Shown here: in pieces, positions 1 through 10,918 of the stretch | Position numbering within the stretch: position 1 is the first letter of the stretch | How the letters are laid out: every line of letters starts with the position of its first letter | Assembly (NCBI GenBank): GCA_024742285.1 | Contig: JANSYR010000014.1 | Coordinates: forward strand, 62,001 to 126,000 | Length of the DNA: 64,000 bases | Origin: a bacterium | Lineage (GTDB): Bacteria; Myxococcota_A; UBA9160; UBA4427 | Direction: 5' to 3' | Made by a program: the position numbers and the translations under genes | Notes under the pieces: model-generated | Databases searched by the model: none | The model's input: the letters and a program-made list of their open reading frames with translations, nothing else | What the model was told of the DNA's origin: nothing

Positions 1-250
1 GATCCGGGAGATCCTGAAGCGCGGCGTCGCGCTCGGCGTCTTTCGGCCGGGCGTGGATCCGGTCCAGCTCTACATCACGATCGCGTCCCTCGGATACTTC
101 TATCTGAGCAACGCGCACACCCTCGGCGTCGTGTTCGAGCGCGACCTGCTCGCGCCGCGCGCGCGGGGAGCGCGGCGACGTCACATCCACGAGGTGGTCG
201 AAGGGTACTTGCGACCGGCGGCGGCAGAGGCCGGGGAGGTCCGGCGATGA
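1..250 (+). CDS. TetR-family regulator, C-terminal part (5' end outside window)
   Basis: Reading from base 2, 82 codons run to the TGA at 248-250. The helical segment around VDPVQLYITIASLGYFYLSN, followed by a basic linker and HIHEVVEGYL, is what I recognise as the C-terminal ligand-binding/dimerisation domain of one TetR subfamily. The N-terminal helix-turn-helix lies before the window, so DNA binding is inferred from family. The stop overlaps the next ATG as ATGA, which makes it the leading or an internal gene of the catabolic operon that follows and a plausible local regulator of it. No operator can be seen because the promoter is also outside. Confidence 0.75.
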   Translation, partial: IREILKRGVALGVFRPGVDPVQLYITIASLGYFYLSNAHTLGVVFERDLLAPRARGARRRHIHEVVEGYLRPAAAEAGEVRR

Positions 251-1202
251 CGGCCGATGCGCATCCCGGGACGCTCCTGCGCCGCGGGCGGAAGATCACG
301 GGCATGAGTGCGGTGCTGCTCCCGATCGATGCGGGCGGAGGCATCGACTGGCGCTCGTTCGAGCGCCTGCTCGAGCGGACGGTCGCAGCGGGGCTCGTGC
401 CCGCGGTGAACATGGACACGGGCTACGTCCAGCTCCTCGACGAGGCGGAGCGGCTCGCGGTGCTCGACGCGACCCGGGCGATCGCGGGGGGCGACTTCGT
501 CGCGGGGGCGCACGTGGCGGACGCGCCCGGCGACGCCTGGGATCGCGACGCGACGGTGCGCGCAATGGAGCCGGTCGAGGCGCGGGGCGGCCTGCCGGTC
601 GTCTTTCCGTCGAACGGGCTGACGGCTTTCGAGGGGCCGGACTGGGCGGGGGCCCACGCCCGGCTCGGCGAGACGAGCGACCGGTTCCTGGCCTTCGAGC
701 TCGGACCGATGTTCGTGCCCTACGGTCGGATCTACGACCTCGAGGCCTACCGCGCCTTGCTCGACGTCCCACAGTGCCTCGGCGCGAAGCACTCGTCGCT
801 CTCCCGTGCGCTCGAGTGGGAGCGGCTCGCCCTTCGCGATGCCCATCGCCCCGACTTTCGCGTCCTGACCGGCAACGATCTCGCGATCGACATGGTGATG
901 TACGGCAGCGACTACCTGCTCGGGCTCTCCGCCTTCGCGCCCGAAGCCTTCGCGAAGCGCGATGCGCTCTGGTCCGCCGACGATCCGGCCTTCTACGCGT
1001 GGAACGACCTGCTCCAGTACCTGGGCTTCTTCGCCTTCCGGGATCCGGTCCCCGCCTACAAGCACGATGCGGCGATCTTCCTCCATCTGCGCGGTCGGAT
1101 CAGCGAGCCCGCGACCCACCCCGTTGCCCCGACACGACCGGCGAGCGACCGCGAAGTCCTCGCCGAGATCGCCGATCGACTCGACCGTCTGGAGGATCCG
1201 AC

Positions 1203-1206
<4 letters not shown>
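247..1206 (+). CDS. Dihydrodipicolinate synthase/N-acetylneuraminate lyase family protein
   Basis: This 319-residue protein has the length and fold pattern of DapA-type (beta/alpha)8 class I aldolases, which form a Schiff base between a lysine and a 2-oxo acid. Near the N-terminus GMSAVLLPID matches the strand 1 region, and Lys181 in LGAKHSS matches the Schiff-base lysine. The tyrosine motif (YNxP) normally about 28 residues earlier is not visible: the corresponding stretch reads ELGP, so the substrate or chemistry may differ. The start ATG overlaps the regulator stop (ATGA), and the next gene starts inside this stop (GTGA), so translation is coupled. The true substrate is unknown. Confidence 0.75.
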
Positions 1207-2614
<1,408 letters not shown>

Positions 2615-2618
<4 letters not shown>

Positions 2619-5425
2619 AGCGCTTCCTGCTCTGGATGCTCGCCGTTCTCGGTGGGCTCGCGGTCGCGGGGGCGATCGCGTTCGTCGTGCTGCGGGGGCC
2701 GGACCCCGAGAAGATCCTGGCCGGGATCGAGCGGCCGCCTTCGCCCGAGCTCGAGCCCGAAGAGGCCCTCGCCGCGTTCCGCGTCGCCGAGGGCTTCCGG
2801 GTCGAGCTCGTCGCCGCGGAGCCGCTGGTCTTCGACCCCGTCGCGATGGATTGGGACGACCGCGGTCGGCTCTACGTCGCGGAGATGCGCGGCTACATGA
2901 CGGACCTCGAGGGCAGCGGCGAAGAACGCCCCATCGGGCAGGTCGCCCTCCTCGAAGACGTCGACGGGGACGGTCGGATGGATACGCGGCGCGTCTTCGC
3001 GGACGGGCTCGTCCTTCCGCGCGCGGTGATGGTCCTGCCCGAGGGCGTCCTGATCGCCGAGCCGGAACATCTCTGGCTCTGTCGCGACACGACCGGGGAC
3101 GGCCGCTGTGACGACAAGCGGCGGCTCGGCGACTACGCGCTTCCGGGGCCGAGTCCCGAGCACCAGGAGAACGGCCTTCTCCCCGGTCCGGATGGCTGGC
3201 TCTACAACGCGAAGTCCGAACGAAGGATCCGCCTCGACCGCGCGGGCTTCGTCTCCGAGCCGTCTCCCTTCCGCGGACAGTGGGGCATCGCCCGGGACGA
3301 CGAGGGGCACCTCTTCTACAACCACAACTCGGGCTTCCTCTACGGCGAGGTCTTCCCCGGCGAGTACGCGATGCGTCAGGCGTTCACTGCGGCGCGACTC
3401 GAGAAGCCGGGCCTGAACGTGCCGCTCGCAGACGGCGAGAAGGTCTGGGGGATCCGCGTTGCTCCGGGTCTGAATCGGGCCTACGTCCGGGGGACCCTGC
3501 GCGCGGACGGTCGGCAGAACGGCCCGACGGGCGTGTCCGGGCTCGTGATCCAGCGCGGCGATCAGTACGGGCCCGACTTCGTCGGTGATGCCTTCGTGCC
3601 CGAGTCGGCGGGCAACACGGTCTCGCGCTTCCGGGTCGAGCGCGACGGGACGTCGATCTCGGCGGAGCACGTCCTCGAGGTGGACCCCGAGTGGGACCAG
3701 CGTGAGTTCCTCGCGTCGAGCGACGAACGCTTCCGGCCCGTCGATGCGAAGGTCGGGCCCGACGGCACGGTCCACGTGATCGACATGTACCGCGGCGTGA
3801 TCCAGCACGCGGTCTACGTCTCCGACTATCTCCACGACTACGTGACGCGTCACGACCTCGCGCCCCCCGGCGCGCGCGGAAGGATCTGGCGCATCGTGCG
3901 CGAGGGCCGAGCGATCGACCGCGTGCCCCCGCTCCTCGACGGACGGGACGCCCAGCTGGCGGCGCTCGATCACCCGAACGGCTGGGTCCGGGACCACGCC
4001 CAGCGACGTCTCGTGGCGGAAGCGGATCCGGAGGCGGTCGAGCGCCTGGGCGCCCTCGACTTCGCGACGCCGCTCGGGCGCCTGCACGCGCTGTGGACGC
4101 TCGCGGGACTCGGGGCGCTCGATCGGGCGACCTGGCAGCGGGGACTCGAGGATCCGGATCCACGCGTGCGGCGCGCGGCACTTCGGTCGGGCGAGCCCTT
4201 CTTCGCGTCTGCGAACGACGCGCTCGCGGCGATCGAAGCCGCGCTCGAAGACGACGATGCGCTCGTCCGTCTCCAGTCGATCCACACCCTCGGTGCCGGA
4301 TCGCTCTCGCAATCGACCCGGAACCGGCTGCTCACCCTCGCTCGGAGCGGCACGCCGATCGTCCGACAGGCGGTGGTCTCGGGACTCGGTGGGGAAGAGC
4401 TCGCGGCGCTCGCCGTCGAGCTCGAAGCGGTGTCGGGCGAGCCGGCGGAGGAGACCCGGTCAGCCTGGCTCGGGGAGCTCGCCGCGGCGGTGCATCGCTC
4501 CGCCCAGCGGAAGCCGGATCCGGCCGCAGAGGTCGCGACGCTCCTCGACCACATCGCGTCGAGCACGCCGTCCGTCGCCGTTGCCCTGCTCGAAGGGATC
4601 GTTGCAGCGCAGCGAGCGCCGGGCGCCGATCGCGTCGTGCTCGCCGAAGCGCATGCGATCTTCGCGGAAGACGCCGGCTTCGAAGGCGAGGTCGCGTCAG
4701 CCCTGGCGCGGGTGCGACCCCACCTGACCTGGGCGGGGGATCCGCGGCCCGGTGGCGCCCGGGCGCTCACTGCCGAAGAGAAGGCGCTCCGCGATCGGGG
4801 CGAGACCCTCTTCGCGAACTCCTGCGCGACGTGTCACGGGGGAGCCGGGGCGGGGCAGCGCGGGCTCGCGCCTCCGTTGGTCGGCTCGCCGTGGGTTCGC
4901 GACGCCGACGACTGGCTCGTGCGGATCATGCTCCACGGCGTGACGGGGCCGATCGTGGTCGACGGCGAGAGGTGGGAGAGCACGATGCCCGGTCATGCGA
5001 TGGACCCGCGCTTCGACGACGAAGGCGTTGCCGCCGTGGCGTCGTTCCTGCGTCGAGCCTGGGGCCACGGGGACGAGCCGATCGCGCCGGCCCGGGTCGC
5101 GGCGATCCGCGCGGCGGAGGAGGGGCGCATCATGCCCTGGACGGTCGCGGAGCTCGAGGCCCTCGACGTCGACCACCGGCTCGACGACTACACGGGGCGC
5201 TACGACCTCCCGCTCCCCGGGGTCCACTTCGAAGTCGAGCGCCGGGGATCGGGTCTCGTGATCGGGCGGGGCGACGGTGCCGTCGCGCCCCTGCTGGAGC
5301 TCGGCCTCGACACGTTCACCGGCGAGGGGCTGATGCTCCTCTTCTTGCGGGAAGACGACGGCCAGGTCGAGAGCGCCCAGGCCTCGTTCCAGGGTACGTC
5401 CTTCACGCTCGGTCGGGCCGACTGA
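2615..5425 (+). CDS. PVC-type membrane-anchored propeller dehydrogenase with HEAT repeats and cytochrome c domain
   Basis: The 936-residue product starts at GTG 2615, overlapping the OYE stop. Residues 4-25 form a membrane anchor. Residues about 45-450 carry the beta-propeller of PVC-type 'membrane-bound dehydrogenases' (DWDDRGRLYVAEMRGY, DVDGDGRMDTR, NGLLPGPDGWLYNAKSE). Residues about 450-700 look like HEAT repeats. A cytochrome c domain follows with CATCH near residue 735 and STMPGHAMD as a likely axial-Met segment. A last domain of about 100 residues is unassigned. It should act on the periplasmic side, passing electrons from an unknown substrate to the respiratory chain, and closes the operon; a strong hairpin follows its stop. 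Confidence 0.8.
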
Positions 5426-5432
5426 GCGGTTC

Positions 5433-5468
5433 GAATCGCGCGCGAGCTCCGGGCTCGCGCGCAGATTC
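5433..5468. terminator. Strong hairpin between convergent genes (likely bidirectional terminator)
   Basis: Arms GAATC plus GCGCGCGAGC (5433-5447) pair with GCTCGCGCGC (5453-5462) and GATTC (5464-5468) around a TCCGG loop, with one bulged A. It lies 8 bases after the dehydrogenase stop and 14 bases before the end of the opposing crotonase gene. There is no T-run, so intrinsic termination is inferred from position and stem strength. Confidence 0.6.
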
Positions 5469-5482
5469 GTGGACCGGTCGGC

Positions 5483-6235
5483 CTAGCGTCCCTTCCATTC
5501 CGGCTTGCGCTTCTGGGCGAAGGCGGTCGCACCTTCCTTCGCGTCCTCGCTGCCGAAGATCTTGCCCATGTATGCGTCCTGGGCCTTCCAGCTCTCGGCC
5601 TCGGGGCGGCCGATCGAGTCGTGGACGATCTCCTTGCTCGCGGCGACGGAGAGCGGTGCGTTCTCGGCGATCCGCTCGGCCAGCTCGAGGGCGACCTCGA
5701 GGGCCTTGCCCGGCTCGGCGAGGTGGTTGATCAGCCCGATCTCGTGGGCCTGCTCCGACTGGATCGGGTCGCCGGTCAGCGCGAGCTCCATGGCCGTGCC
5801 GTAGGGGACGCGTGAACTCAGGCGGAAGAGGCCGCCGCCCGCCGCGAAGAGGCCGCGCTTGACCTCCGGGATGCCGATCTTCACGCCCTTGGCCGCGACC
5901 AGGAGATCGCAGGTCAGCGCGATCTCGAGGCCACCCGCGAGCGCGAAGCCTTCGATCGCCGCGATCAGCGGCTTCTTCGCGCCGTTTCGCAGGAACGTGC
6001 CGAAGTTCGCCGGCGGGCCGCCCGAGGCGAAGGCCTTCAGGTCCATGCCCGAGCTGAAGCCGCCGTCCGCGCCGGTCAGCACGCCGATCGTGAGGTCGTC
6101 GTCCTCGTCGAGCTGCTGCGTCGCGGCGACCATCGCGTCCGCCAGCGGGGTGTTGACCGCGTTCTTCGCTTCCGGTCGATTGAGGGTCATGACGAGGATG
6201 CGTCCCCGCCGCTCGAGAAGAAGTTCGTCTGCCAT
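5483..6235 (-). CDS. Enoyl-CoA hydratase/isomerase (crotonase family)
   Basis: This is a 250-residue crotonase homologue of normal length. IEGFALAGGLEIALTCDL is the oxyanion-hole segment. Both glutamates used by true hydratases appear conserved: one in IPEVKRG and one in AMELALTG, so hydration of an enoyl-CoA thioester during beta-oxidation is the best guess. The ATG is preceded by AAGGAG. It lies downstream of the thiolase on the same strand, with two hairpins between, so it may be transcribed separately or as a distal operon member. Confidence 0.88.
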   Translation of the reverse strand: MADELLLERRGRILVMTLNRPEAKNAVNTPLADAMVAATQQLDEDDDLTIGVLTGADGGFSSGMDLKAFASGGPPANFGTFLRNGAKKPLIAAIEGFALAGGLEIALTCDLLVAAKGVKIGIPEVKRGLFAAGGGLFRLSSRVPYGTAMELALTGDPIQSEQAHEIGLINHLAEPGKALEVALELAERIAENAPLSVAASKEIVHDSIGRPEAESWKAQDAYMGKIFGSEDAKEGATAFAQKRKPEWKGR

Positions 6236-6331
6236 CTGGACTCCTTGCTAGTGACCGTGCCGACCGACCGCCTGGCCGCGCGGATCGAAGATCCGCCGCG
6301 GGCGAAGTCGATCGGCCAGTCCATCCTGGTG

Positions 6332-6360
6332 CAGCGTGCGGCGCGAAGCGCCGCGCGCTG
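6332..6360 (-). terminator. GAA-loop hairpin just downstream of thiolase stop
   Basis: CAGCG + GCGGCGC pair with GCGCCGC + CGCTG around a GAA loop, with one T/G mismatch. It starts 5 bases after the thiolase stop codon. A second 7-bp hairpin with a GAA loop lies at 6280-6296. Neither is followed by a T-run; a terminator or mRNA-end stabiliser is inferred. Confidence 0.5.
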
Positions 6361-6365
6361 AACTG

Positions 6366-7607
6366 TTATGCGCGTTCGATGATGATGGCCGGGGCCATGC
6401 CGCCGCCGGTGCACATCGTGATGAGCGCGCGCTCCTTGTCCTGGCGCTCGAGTTCGTCGAGGGCCGTGCCGATCAGGATCGAGCCCGTCGCGCCGATCGG
6501 ATGGCCGAGGGCCATCGCGCCGCCGTTCGGGTTCACGATCTCGGGGTCGAGCTCGAGGTCCCGGATGAACTTGAGCGCGACGACGGAGAACGCCTCGTTG
6601 ACCTCGAAGAGGTCGATGTCCGAGAGCTCCATCTTCGCCTTCTTGAGGACCTCCCTGGCCGCCGGAACCGGCTCGTTCAGCATCAGCGTCGGCGATCCGC
6701 CGGCGGTGGCCGTCGCCACGACGCGCGCGCGGGGCTTCCAGCCCTGGCCCTTCGTGTAGTCCTCGTTGGCGAGGATCAGCGCGGCGGCGCCGTCGACGAC
6801 CCCCGAACTGTTGCCCGCGTGATGCACGTGGTTGATCTCGAGGTCCGGGTAGGCGCGCTTCACGAGCTGGTCGAAGGTCTCGCCGGTGTTGTCGATCGGG
6901 ACGCCCATGAACTGATCGAAGACCGTCGGCAGCTTCGCCAGGCTCTCCATCGTCGTGCCCGGCCGCGGGAACTCCTCGTGATCGAGGGCGATCGACCCGT
7001 CGTCGTTCTTGATCGGGATCAGCGCCTTGTCGAAGTGGCCGTTCTTGATCGCCTTGTCCGCGCGCGCCTGGCTCGTGACGGCCAGGGCGTCGACGTCTTC
7101 GCGGCCATAGCCCTCGAGGGTCGCGATCATGTCGGCGCAGATGCCCTGATGGGGCTGGGGATGCAGCCCACGCAGGTGGAGGTTCGCGCCGTCGACGGTC
7201 TTGTTCTTGTCCTCGCTGCGCGGCGCGGTCTGCGTGTAGGACATCATCTCGACGCCGCCGGCGACGACGAGGTCCTGCATCCCGCTCATGACGCCCATCG
7301 CGCCCAGGTTGACGCTCGTGATCCCCGAACCGCAGAAGCGATCCAGGGTCACCGCGGAGGCGTTCGTGTCCCAGCCCGCGTCGAGGGCGGCCATGCGGCC
7401 GATGCACGAGCCCTGGCGGCTGATCTGGGCGCTGCAAGCGACGACGCAGTCGTCGATGTCGGCGGTGTTCAAGCCGTTGCGGGCTTCGATGCCTTCGAAG
7501 ACCTGCGCGAGCAGGCGCTGGGGGTGGATGTGGGAGAGCGCGCCCTTGCCGGGCTTGCCGGTGCCGCGGGGGCTGCGGCACGCGTCGATGATGTAGGCCT
7601 CGGGCAT
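6366..7607 (-). CDS. Acetyl-CoA C-acyltransferase (thiolase)
   Basis: The 413-residue product is a classical degradative thiolase, cleaving 3-oxoacyl-CoA with CoA. The full catalytic set is visible: Cys92 in LDRFCGSGI, the NEAF motif, His369 in LGHPIGATGS and Cys399 in MCTGGGMAP. The chosen start (MPEAYIIDACRSPRGTG) has GAAGGAG upstream; the reading frame is open for 36 more codons to 7715, but that extension looks like leader. A TACGCT hexamer at 7648-7653 (minus strand), 41 bases upstream, could be a -10 box. Confidence 0.93.
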   Translation of the reverse strand: MPEAYIIDACRSPRGTGKPGKGALSHIHPQRLLAQVFEGIEARNGLNTADIDDCVVACSAQISRQGSCIGRMAALDAGWDTNASAVTLDRFCGSGITSVNLGAMGVMSGMQDLVVAGGVEMMSYTQTAPRSEDKNKTVDGANLHLRGLHPQPHQGICADMIATLEGYGREDVDALAVTSQARADKAIKNGHFDKALIPIKNDDGSIALDHEEFPRPGTTMESLAKLPTVFDQFMGVPIDNTGETFDQLVKRAYPDLEINHVHHAGNSSGVVDGAAALILANEDYTKGQGWKPRARVVATATAGGSPTLMLNEPVPAAREVLKKAKMELSDIDLFEVNEAFSVVALKFIRDLELDPEIVNPNGGAMALGHPIGATGSILIGTALDELERQDKERALITMCTGGGMAPAIIIERA

Positions 7608-7747
7608 GAGGGACTCCTTCGGGTCGGGTGGGAAACGCGGGCTCCCGAGCGTAGGCGATCGCGATGGGGCGCCCATCCCCTGCGCGCCTCCGTCAGGGAA
7701 CGCCGAGTCCGGCATCCGATCGGGCCGGCGACGACCCCCGGGCCTGG

Positions 7748-8536
7748 TCAGCGGCCCTTGAAGTCGGGCGTGCGCCGCTCCCCCATGGCCTTCACGCCTT
7801 CGCGCCAGTCCTCGGTCTTCTGCAGGCGATCCTGTTCCGCCTTCTCACGGTCGGTGGCCTCTCGGATCGCCGCGGGCAGCGCACCGCGAAGGGTCTGCCG
7901 GATCGAGTCGACCGCCAGCGGCGCCGAGATCGCGATCTCTCGCGCGAGCGCGGTCGCTTCCTCGCGAAGGGCGGCCCGCGGAACGAGTCGGTCGCAGATT
8001 CCCAACGCGAACGCCTCCTCGCCCTTCACGCGCCGACCGGTGTAGAGGAGCTCCGCCGCGGCCTGCGGCCCGACGAGACGGGGCAGGGTGACCGACAGAC
8101 CGAAGCCGTGATGGAAGCCGAGACGCGCGAAGTTCGCGGAGAAGCGGGCCTCCGCGCAGGCGATCCGGAAGTCGGGCATGAGCGCGAGACCGAGTCCGCC
8201 GCCGATCGCGGCGCCCTGGATCGCGGCGACGACCGGCGTCCGCGTCGCGAAGAGCCGGACCGCCTCGTCGTAGAGATGGCGCCCTTCGGGTCCCTCGGTC
8301 GCGGGGGTCTTCGAAGAGAAGTTGGCGCCGGCACAGAAATGCCGACCCTCCGAAGCGAGCACGATCGCGCGGCAGGCATCGTCCGCGTCCGCTGCCTCGA
8401 AGGCATCGCAGAGACTCGCGATCAGTGCATGGTCGAAGAAGTTGTCCGGCGGGCGCCGGATCTCCGCGAGGGCGACGTAGTCGTCGTCGACCGTCAAGTG
8501 GACGTCGCCGAAGGTCCCGAAGTCTCGCTGGGTCAT
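7748..8536 (-). CDS. Crotonase-family enoyl-CoA hydratase/isomerase
   Basis: The 262-residue crotonase homologue contains the oxyanion-hole region AAIQGAAIGGGLGLALMPDF. It keeps the second catalytic glutamate (AAELLYTG), but the position of the first reads SANFARLG with no glutamate. It may therefore be an isomerase, a retro-aldol/hydrolase-type crotonase, or a hydratase with altered chemistry. The ATG has a good GAGGAGGA upstream. It sits between the acyl-CoA dehydrogenase pair and the thiolase on the same strand, which supports a role in the same beta-oxidation route. Confidence 0.85.
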   Translation of the reverse strand: MTQRDFGTFGDVHLTVDDDYVALAEIRRPPDNFFDHALIASLCDAFEAADADDACRAIVLASEGRHFCAGANFSSKTPATEGPEGRHLYDEAVRLFATRTPVVAAIQGAAIGGGLGLALMPDFRIACAEARFSANFARLGFHHGFGLSVTLPRLVGPQAAAELLYTGRRVKGEEAFALGICDRLVPRAALREEATALAREIAISAPLAVDSIRQTLRGALPAAIREATDREKAEQDRLQKTEDWREGVKAMGERRTPDFKGR

Positions 8537-8565
8537 CGTTCCTCCTCTTCGTTCGGAGTGCCGGG

Positions 8566-8617
8566 GCGGGTAGAGCGCCGCAGCGGGTAGAGCGCCGCGC
8601 TGGGTGAAGCGCCGCGG
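8566..8617. repeat. Three tandem copies of a ~17-bp unit
   Basis: Near-identical units gcgggtagagcgccgc at 8566 and 8583, with a diverged third copy (gggtgaagcgccgc) at about 8602, fill the gap between the acyl-CoA dehydrogenase stop and the crotonase start. There are no spacers between units, so this is a short tandem repeat and not a CRISPR. Confidence 0.7.
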
Positions 8618-8635
8618 CGACGGGCGGCGCGCTGC

Positions 8636-9811
8636 CTACCGCGGCAGCCCGACCAGGGTCCGCGCGATGATCATGCGCTGGACCTGGCCGGTGCCCTCGA
8701 CGATGTCCATCGCTTTCACGTCACGGTAGAGCTTCTCGATCAGGTGGTCGCCGCGGGCGCCCACGAGGCCGACCAGCTCGAGGCCGAGGGTCGTCGCTTC
8801 CTGCGCCATCTGCGCGGCCAGGGCCTTCGACATCGAGGCCTCGATGATGTTCGGACGCTCTTCGTCGGCCAGCCAGCCGGCCTTCAGACAGACGAGCCGT
8901 GCTTTGCGGACCTTGCGCGAGATCGCCTCGATCCGGTCACGCACGCGATCGCGGCCGAGGAGGTCGTTCTCCCGGGCGAAGCGGATCGACTCGTCGAGGG
9001 CGGCCCGCGCCATGCCGACGGCGTTCGCGGCGATCTGGGGACGGCCCGCGTTGAAGGTCCGCATGGCGGTCTTGAAGCCCGCGCTGCTCTCGTAGCGCGC
9101 TTCGCCGCCCAGCAGGTTCTCCGCGGGCACGCGACAGTCGTCGAGGGTGAAGGAGGTCGACTCGTACGCCTTGAGCCCCATCTTCTTCTCGATCTTGAAG
9201 CCGCCGAGCCCGGGCGTCCCCGCCTCGACGAAGAAGGCGCGCTGGGCTCCTCTTCCTTTCGTCGGGTCGAGCGTCGCCTGCACGAGGATCCAGTCGGAGC
9301 GGCTGGCGCCGCCGATGAAGCACTTGGCCCCGTTCAGGATCCAGCCGTCGCCGTCCTTGCGCGCCGTCGTCCGGATCGCGGCGGCGTCGGAGCCGGCGCC
9401 GGGCTCGGTCATCCCGAAGCAGGCCCAGCGCGGCCGGTCGCGCGCGAGGAAGGGCCCGAGGAATCGTTCCTTTTGTTCGTCCGTGCCCATCGAGAGGACG
9501 TTGTTCTCGGGCAGGCCCGGTCCGGGCATCGCGATGATCACGCCGCGGTCCCAGTAGGCGAGCTCCTCCGAGAGCAGCAGGCGCTCGACGACGGAACGAC
9601 GCGGCCCCGTCGCGCGCTTTCCATCCGGGCCCGCCCAGACCGTCCCGCCCTCGCCGCGGGCGAGGCAGCGTTCGAAGAAGGCATCGTCCGGCGGGATCGG
9701 CGCGCCGCGCCCGTCCGCTTCGAGGCCCGCCGGACGGAGCTCCTTGCGCCCGATCTCGGCGGCCTCCGCGAGTCGGGCCTGGGTTTCGGGAGAGACGCGG
9801 TAGTCGATCAC
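8636..9811 (-). CDS. Acyl-CoA dehydrogenase, catalytic-type subunit
   Basis: The 391-residue flavoprotein starts at GTG 9811, overlapping the upstream stop as GTGA. ACAD signatures are clear: CFGMTEPGAGSD for flavin/substrate contact, GGASRSDWILV, and a C-terminal IVEGTGQVQR that carries the glutamate expected at the catalytic position. The overlapping upstream gene encodes a shorter ACAD homologue that lacks this glutamate, so the two probably form a heteromeric enzyme like the alpha2beta2 dehydrogenases of steroid side-chain degradation. The chemistry is alpha,beta-dehydrogenation of an acyl-CoA with electrons passed to ETF. Confidence 0.88.
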   Translation of the reverse strand: MIDYRVSPETQARLAEAAEIGRKELRPAGLEADGRGAPIPPDDAFFERCLARGEGGTVWAGPDGKRATGPRRSVVERLLLSEELAYWDRGVIIAMPGPGLPENNVLSMGTDEQKERFLGPFLARDRPRWACFGMTEPGAGSDAAAIRTTARKDGDGWILNGAKCFIGGASRSDWILVQATLDPTKGRGAQRAFFVEAGTPGLGGFKIEKKMGLKAYESTSFTLDDCRVPAENLLGGEARYESSAGFKTAMRTFNAGRPQIAANAVGMARAALDESIRFARENDLLGRDRVRDRIEAISRKVRKARLVCLKAGWLADEERPNIIEASMSKALAAQMAQEATTLGLELVGLVGARGDHLIEKLYRDVKAMDIVEGTGQVQRMIIARTLVGLPR

Positions 9812-10890
9812 AGCGCGCCTTCCTGGCCGAGCGCGAGCGGCGACGCCGTCGCGACCAGCGCGCGTCCGGCGTCCTCGATCGCGGCGTCGAAGCCGCCGTG
9901 GAGGAGCGAGAGCGCGCGCGCTTCGCGCATGTGCTTCTCGACGGGGTAGTCGGCCATGAAGCCGTGGCCGCCCAGGATCTGGACGCCGTTGGGGCCGAGG
10001 GTGCGGGCGATCTCGATGCACTCGGCCCAGGCGGAGGCGGCTTCGGTCTCGCACGGGAGGCCCTGGTCGACGCGCCAGGCGGCCTCGTGGACGACGAGGC
10101 GCGCGGCGTCGAGGGCGATCCGCATGTCGGTGATCAGGAAGGCGAGGGCCTGGTGGTGGGCGATCGGGCGTCCGAAGGCCTGGCGTTCCTGCGCGTAGTC
10201 TGCGGAGAAGGAGCAGGTGGCGGAGAGGATGCCGAGCAGGAGCGAGGCCGTATGGAGGCGGGCGCGTGCTCGCGCGCGGGCTGCGCCGTCGGGGTTCTCG
10301 AAGCGGTGGGCGATCGGAGCGCCTTCGAGTCGCAGCCGCGCGCCGCCCGCCGCGCGAAGTCCGGCGCCTCGAACCGGATCGAACGAGAGTCCTTCGGCCA
10401 CGAGTCGGGCGCCGGCGTCGTCGACCAGCACGAGCGCCGCCGCGTCCTCGGCCGCGACCCACGCGACGTCGAGGGTCAGTCGGTTCCCGTCCTCGCGCAC
10501 GACGGCGTCCCGCGCGTCGACGTAGAGCGCCCGGCGCGTCCCTCCGTCCGTCGCTTCGACGAGCGTCCGCGCCGCATCGGTCCCGCCCGTCTCGAGCAGG
10601 GCCACGAGGGCCGGTCCGTAGGGATCGAGGGCGATCGCCGCGCCGACGTCGCCCTCCGCGAGCGCCTCGTTCAGGTGGACGCGGGCCAGGCATCCCATCC
10701 CGGCGCCGTCCAGCTCGATCGGCACGTCGAGGGTGGAGAGCCCGACCTCGTCCCAGCTCGCCGAGAGCGCCTTCGAGATCGATCGCTCGGCTTCGTGGGT
10801 CCGCATGGGCGGGACGAGCTCATCGCGGGCGAGGCGCCGCGCGGTCTCCAGGACGAGCGCGAGCTCGTCGTCGGGTTCGAGATCGAACAA
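9808..10890 (-). CDS. Acyl-CoA dehydrogenase, non-catalytic-type partner subunit
   Basis: The 360-residue ACAD homologue starts at TTG 10890 with GAGGA eight bases before it. The C-terminal domain is well preserved (YAQERQAFGRPIAHHQALAF; LGGHGFMADYPVEKHMREAR), but where catalytic ACADs have EGT the sequence reads LSLLHGG, so the base is missing. Its stop overlaps the GTG of the catalytic-type subunit. The DUF3604 gene ends 28 bases upstream on the same strand, so all three may share a transcript. I infer a structural or FAD-binding partner in a heterotetramer. Confidence 0.83.
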   Translation of the reverse strand: MFDLEPDDELALVLETARRLARDELVPPMRTHEAERSISKALSASWDEVGLSTLDVPIELDGAGMGCLARVHLNEALAEGDVGAAIALDPYGPALVALLETGGTDAARTLVEATDGGTRRALYVDARDAVVREDGNRLTLDVAWVAAEDAAALVLVDDAGARLVAEGLSFDPVRGAGLRAAGGARLRLEGAPIAHRFENPDGAARARARARLHTASLLLGILSATCSFSADYAQERQAFGRPIAHHQALAFLITDMRIALDAARLVVHEAAWRVDQGLPCETEAASAWAECIEIARTLGPNGVQILGGHGFMADYPVEKHMREARALSLLHGGFDAAIEDAGRALVATASPLALGQEGAL

Positions 10891-10918
10891 GGGCGCGTCC
10901 TCCGATTCGTCGACGGGC

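Noticed and set aside
8566-8617. Possible CRISPR-like repeats
   Set aside because: The units are 17 bp, directly adjacent, without spacers, and no cas gene is nearby.
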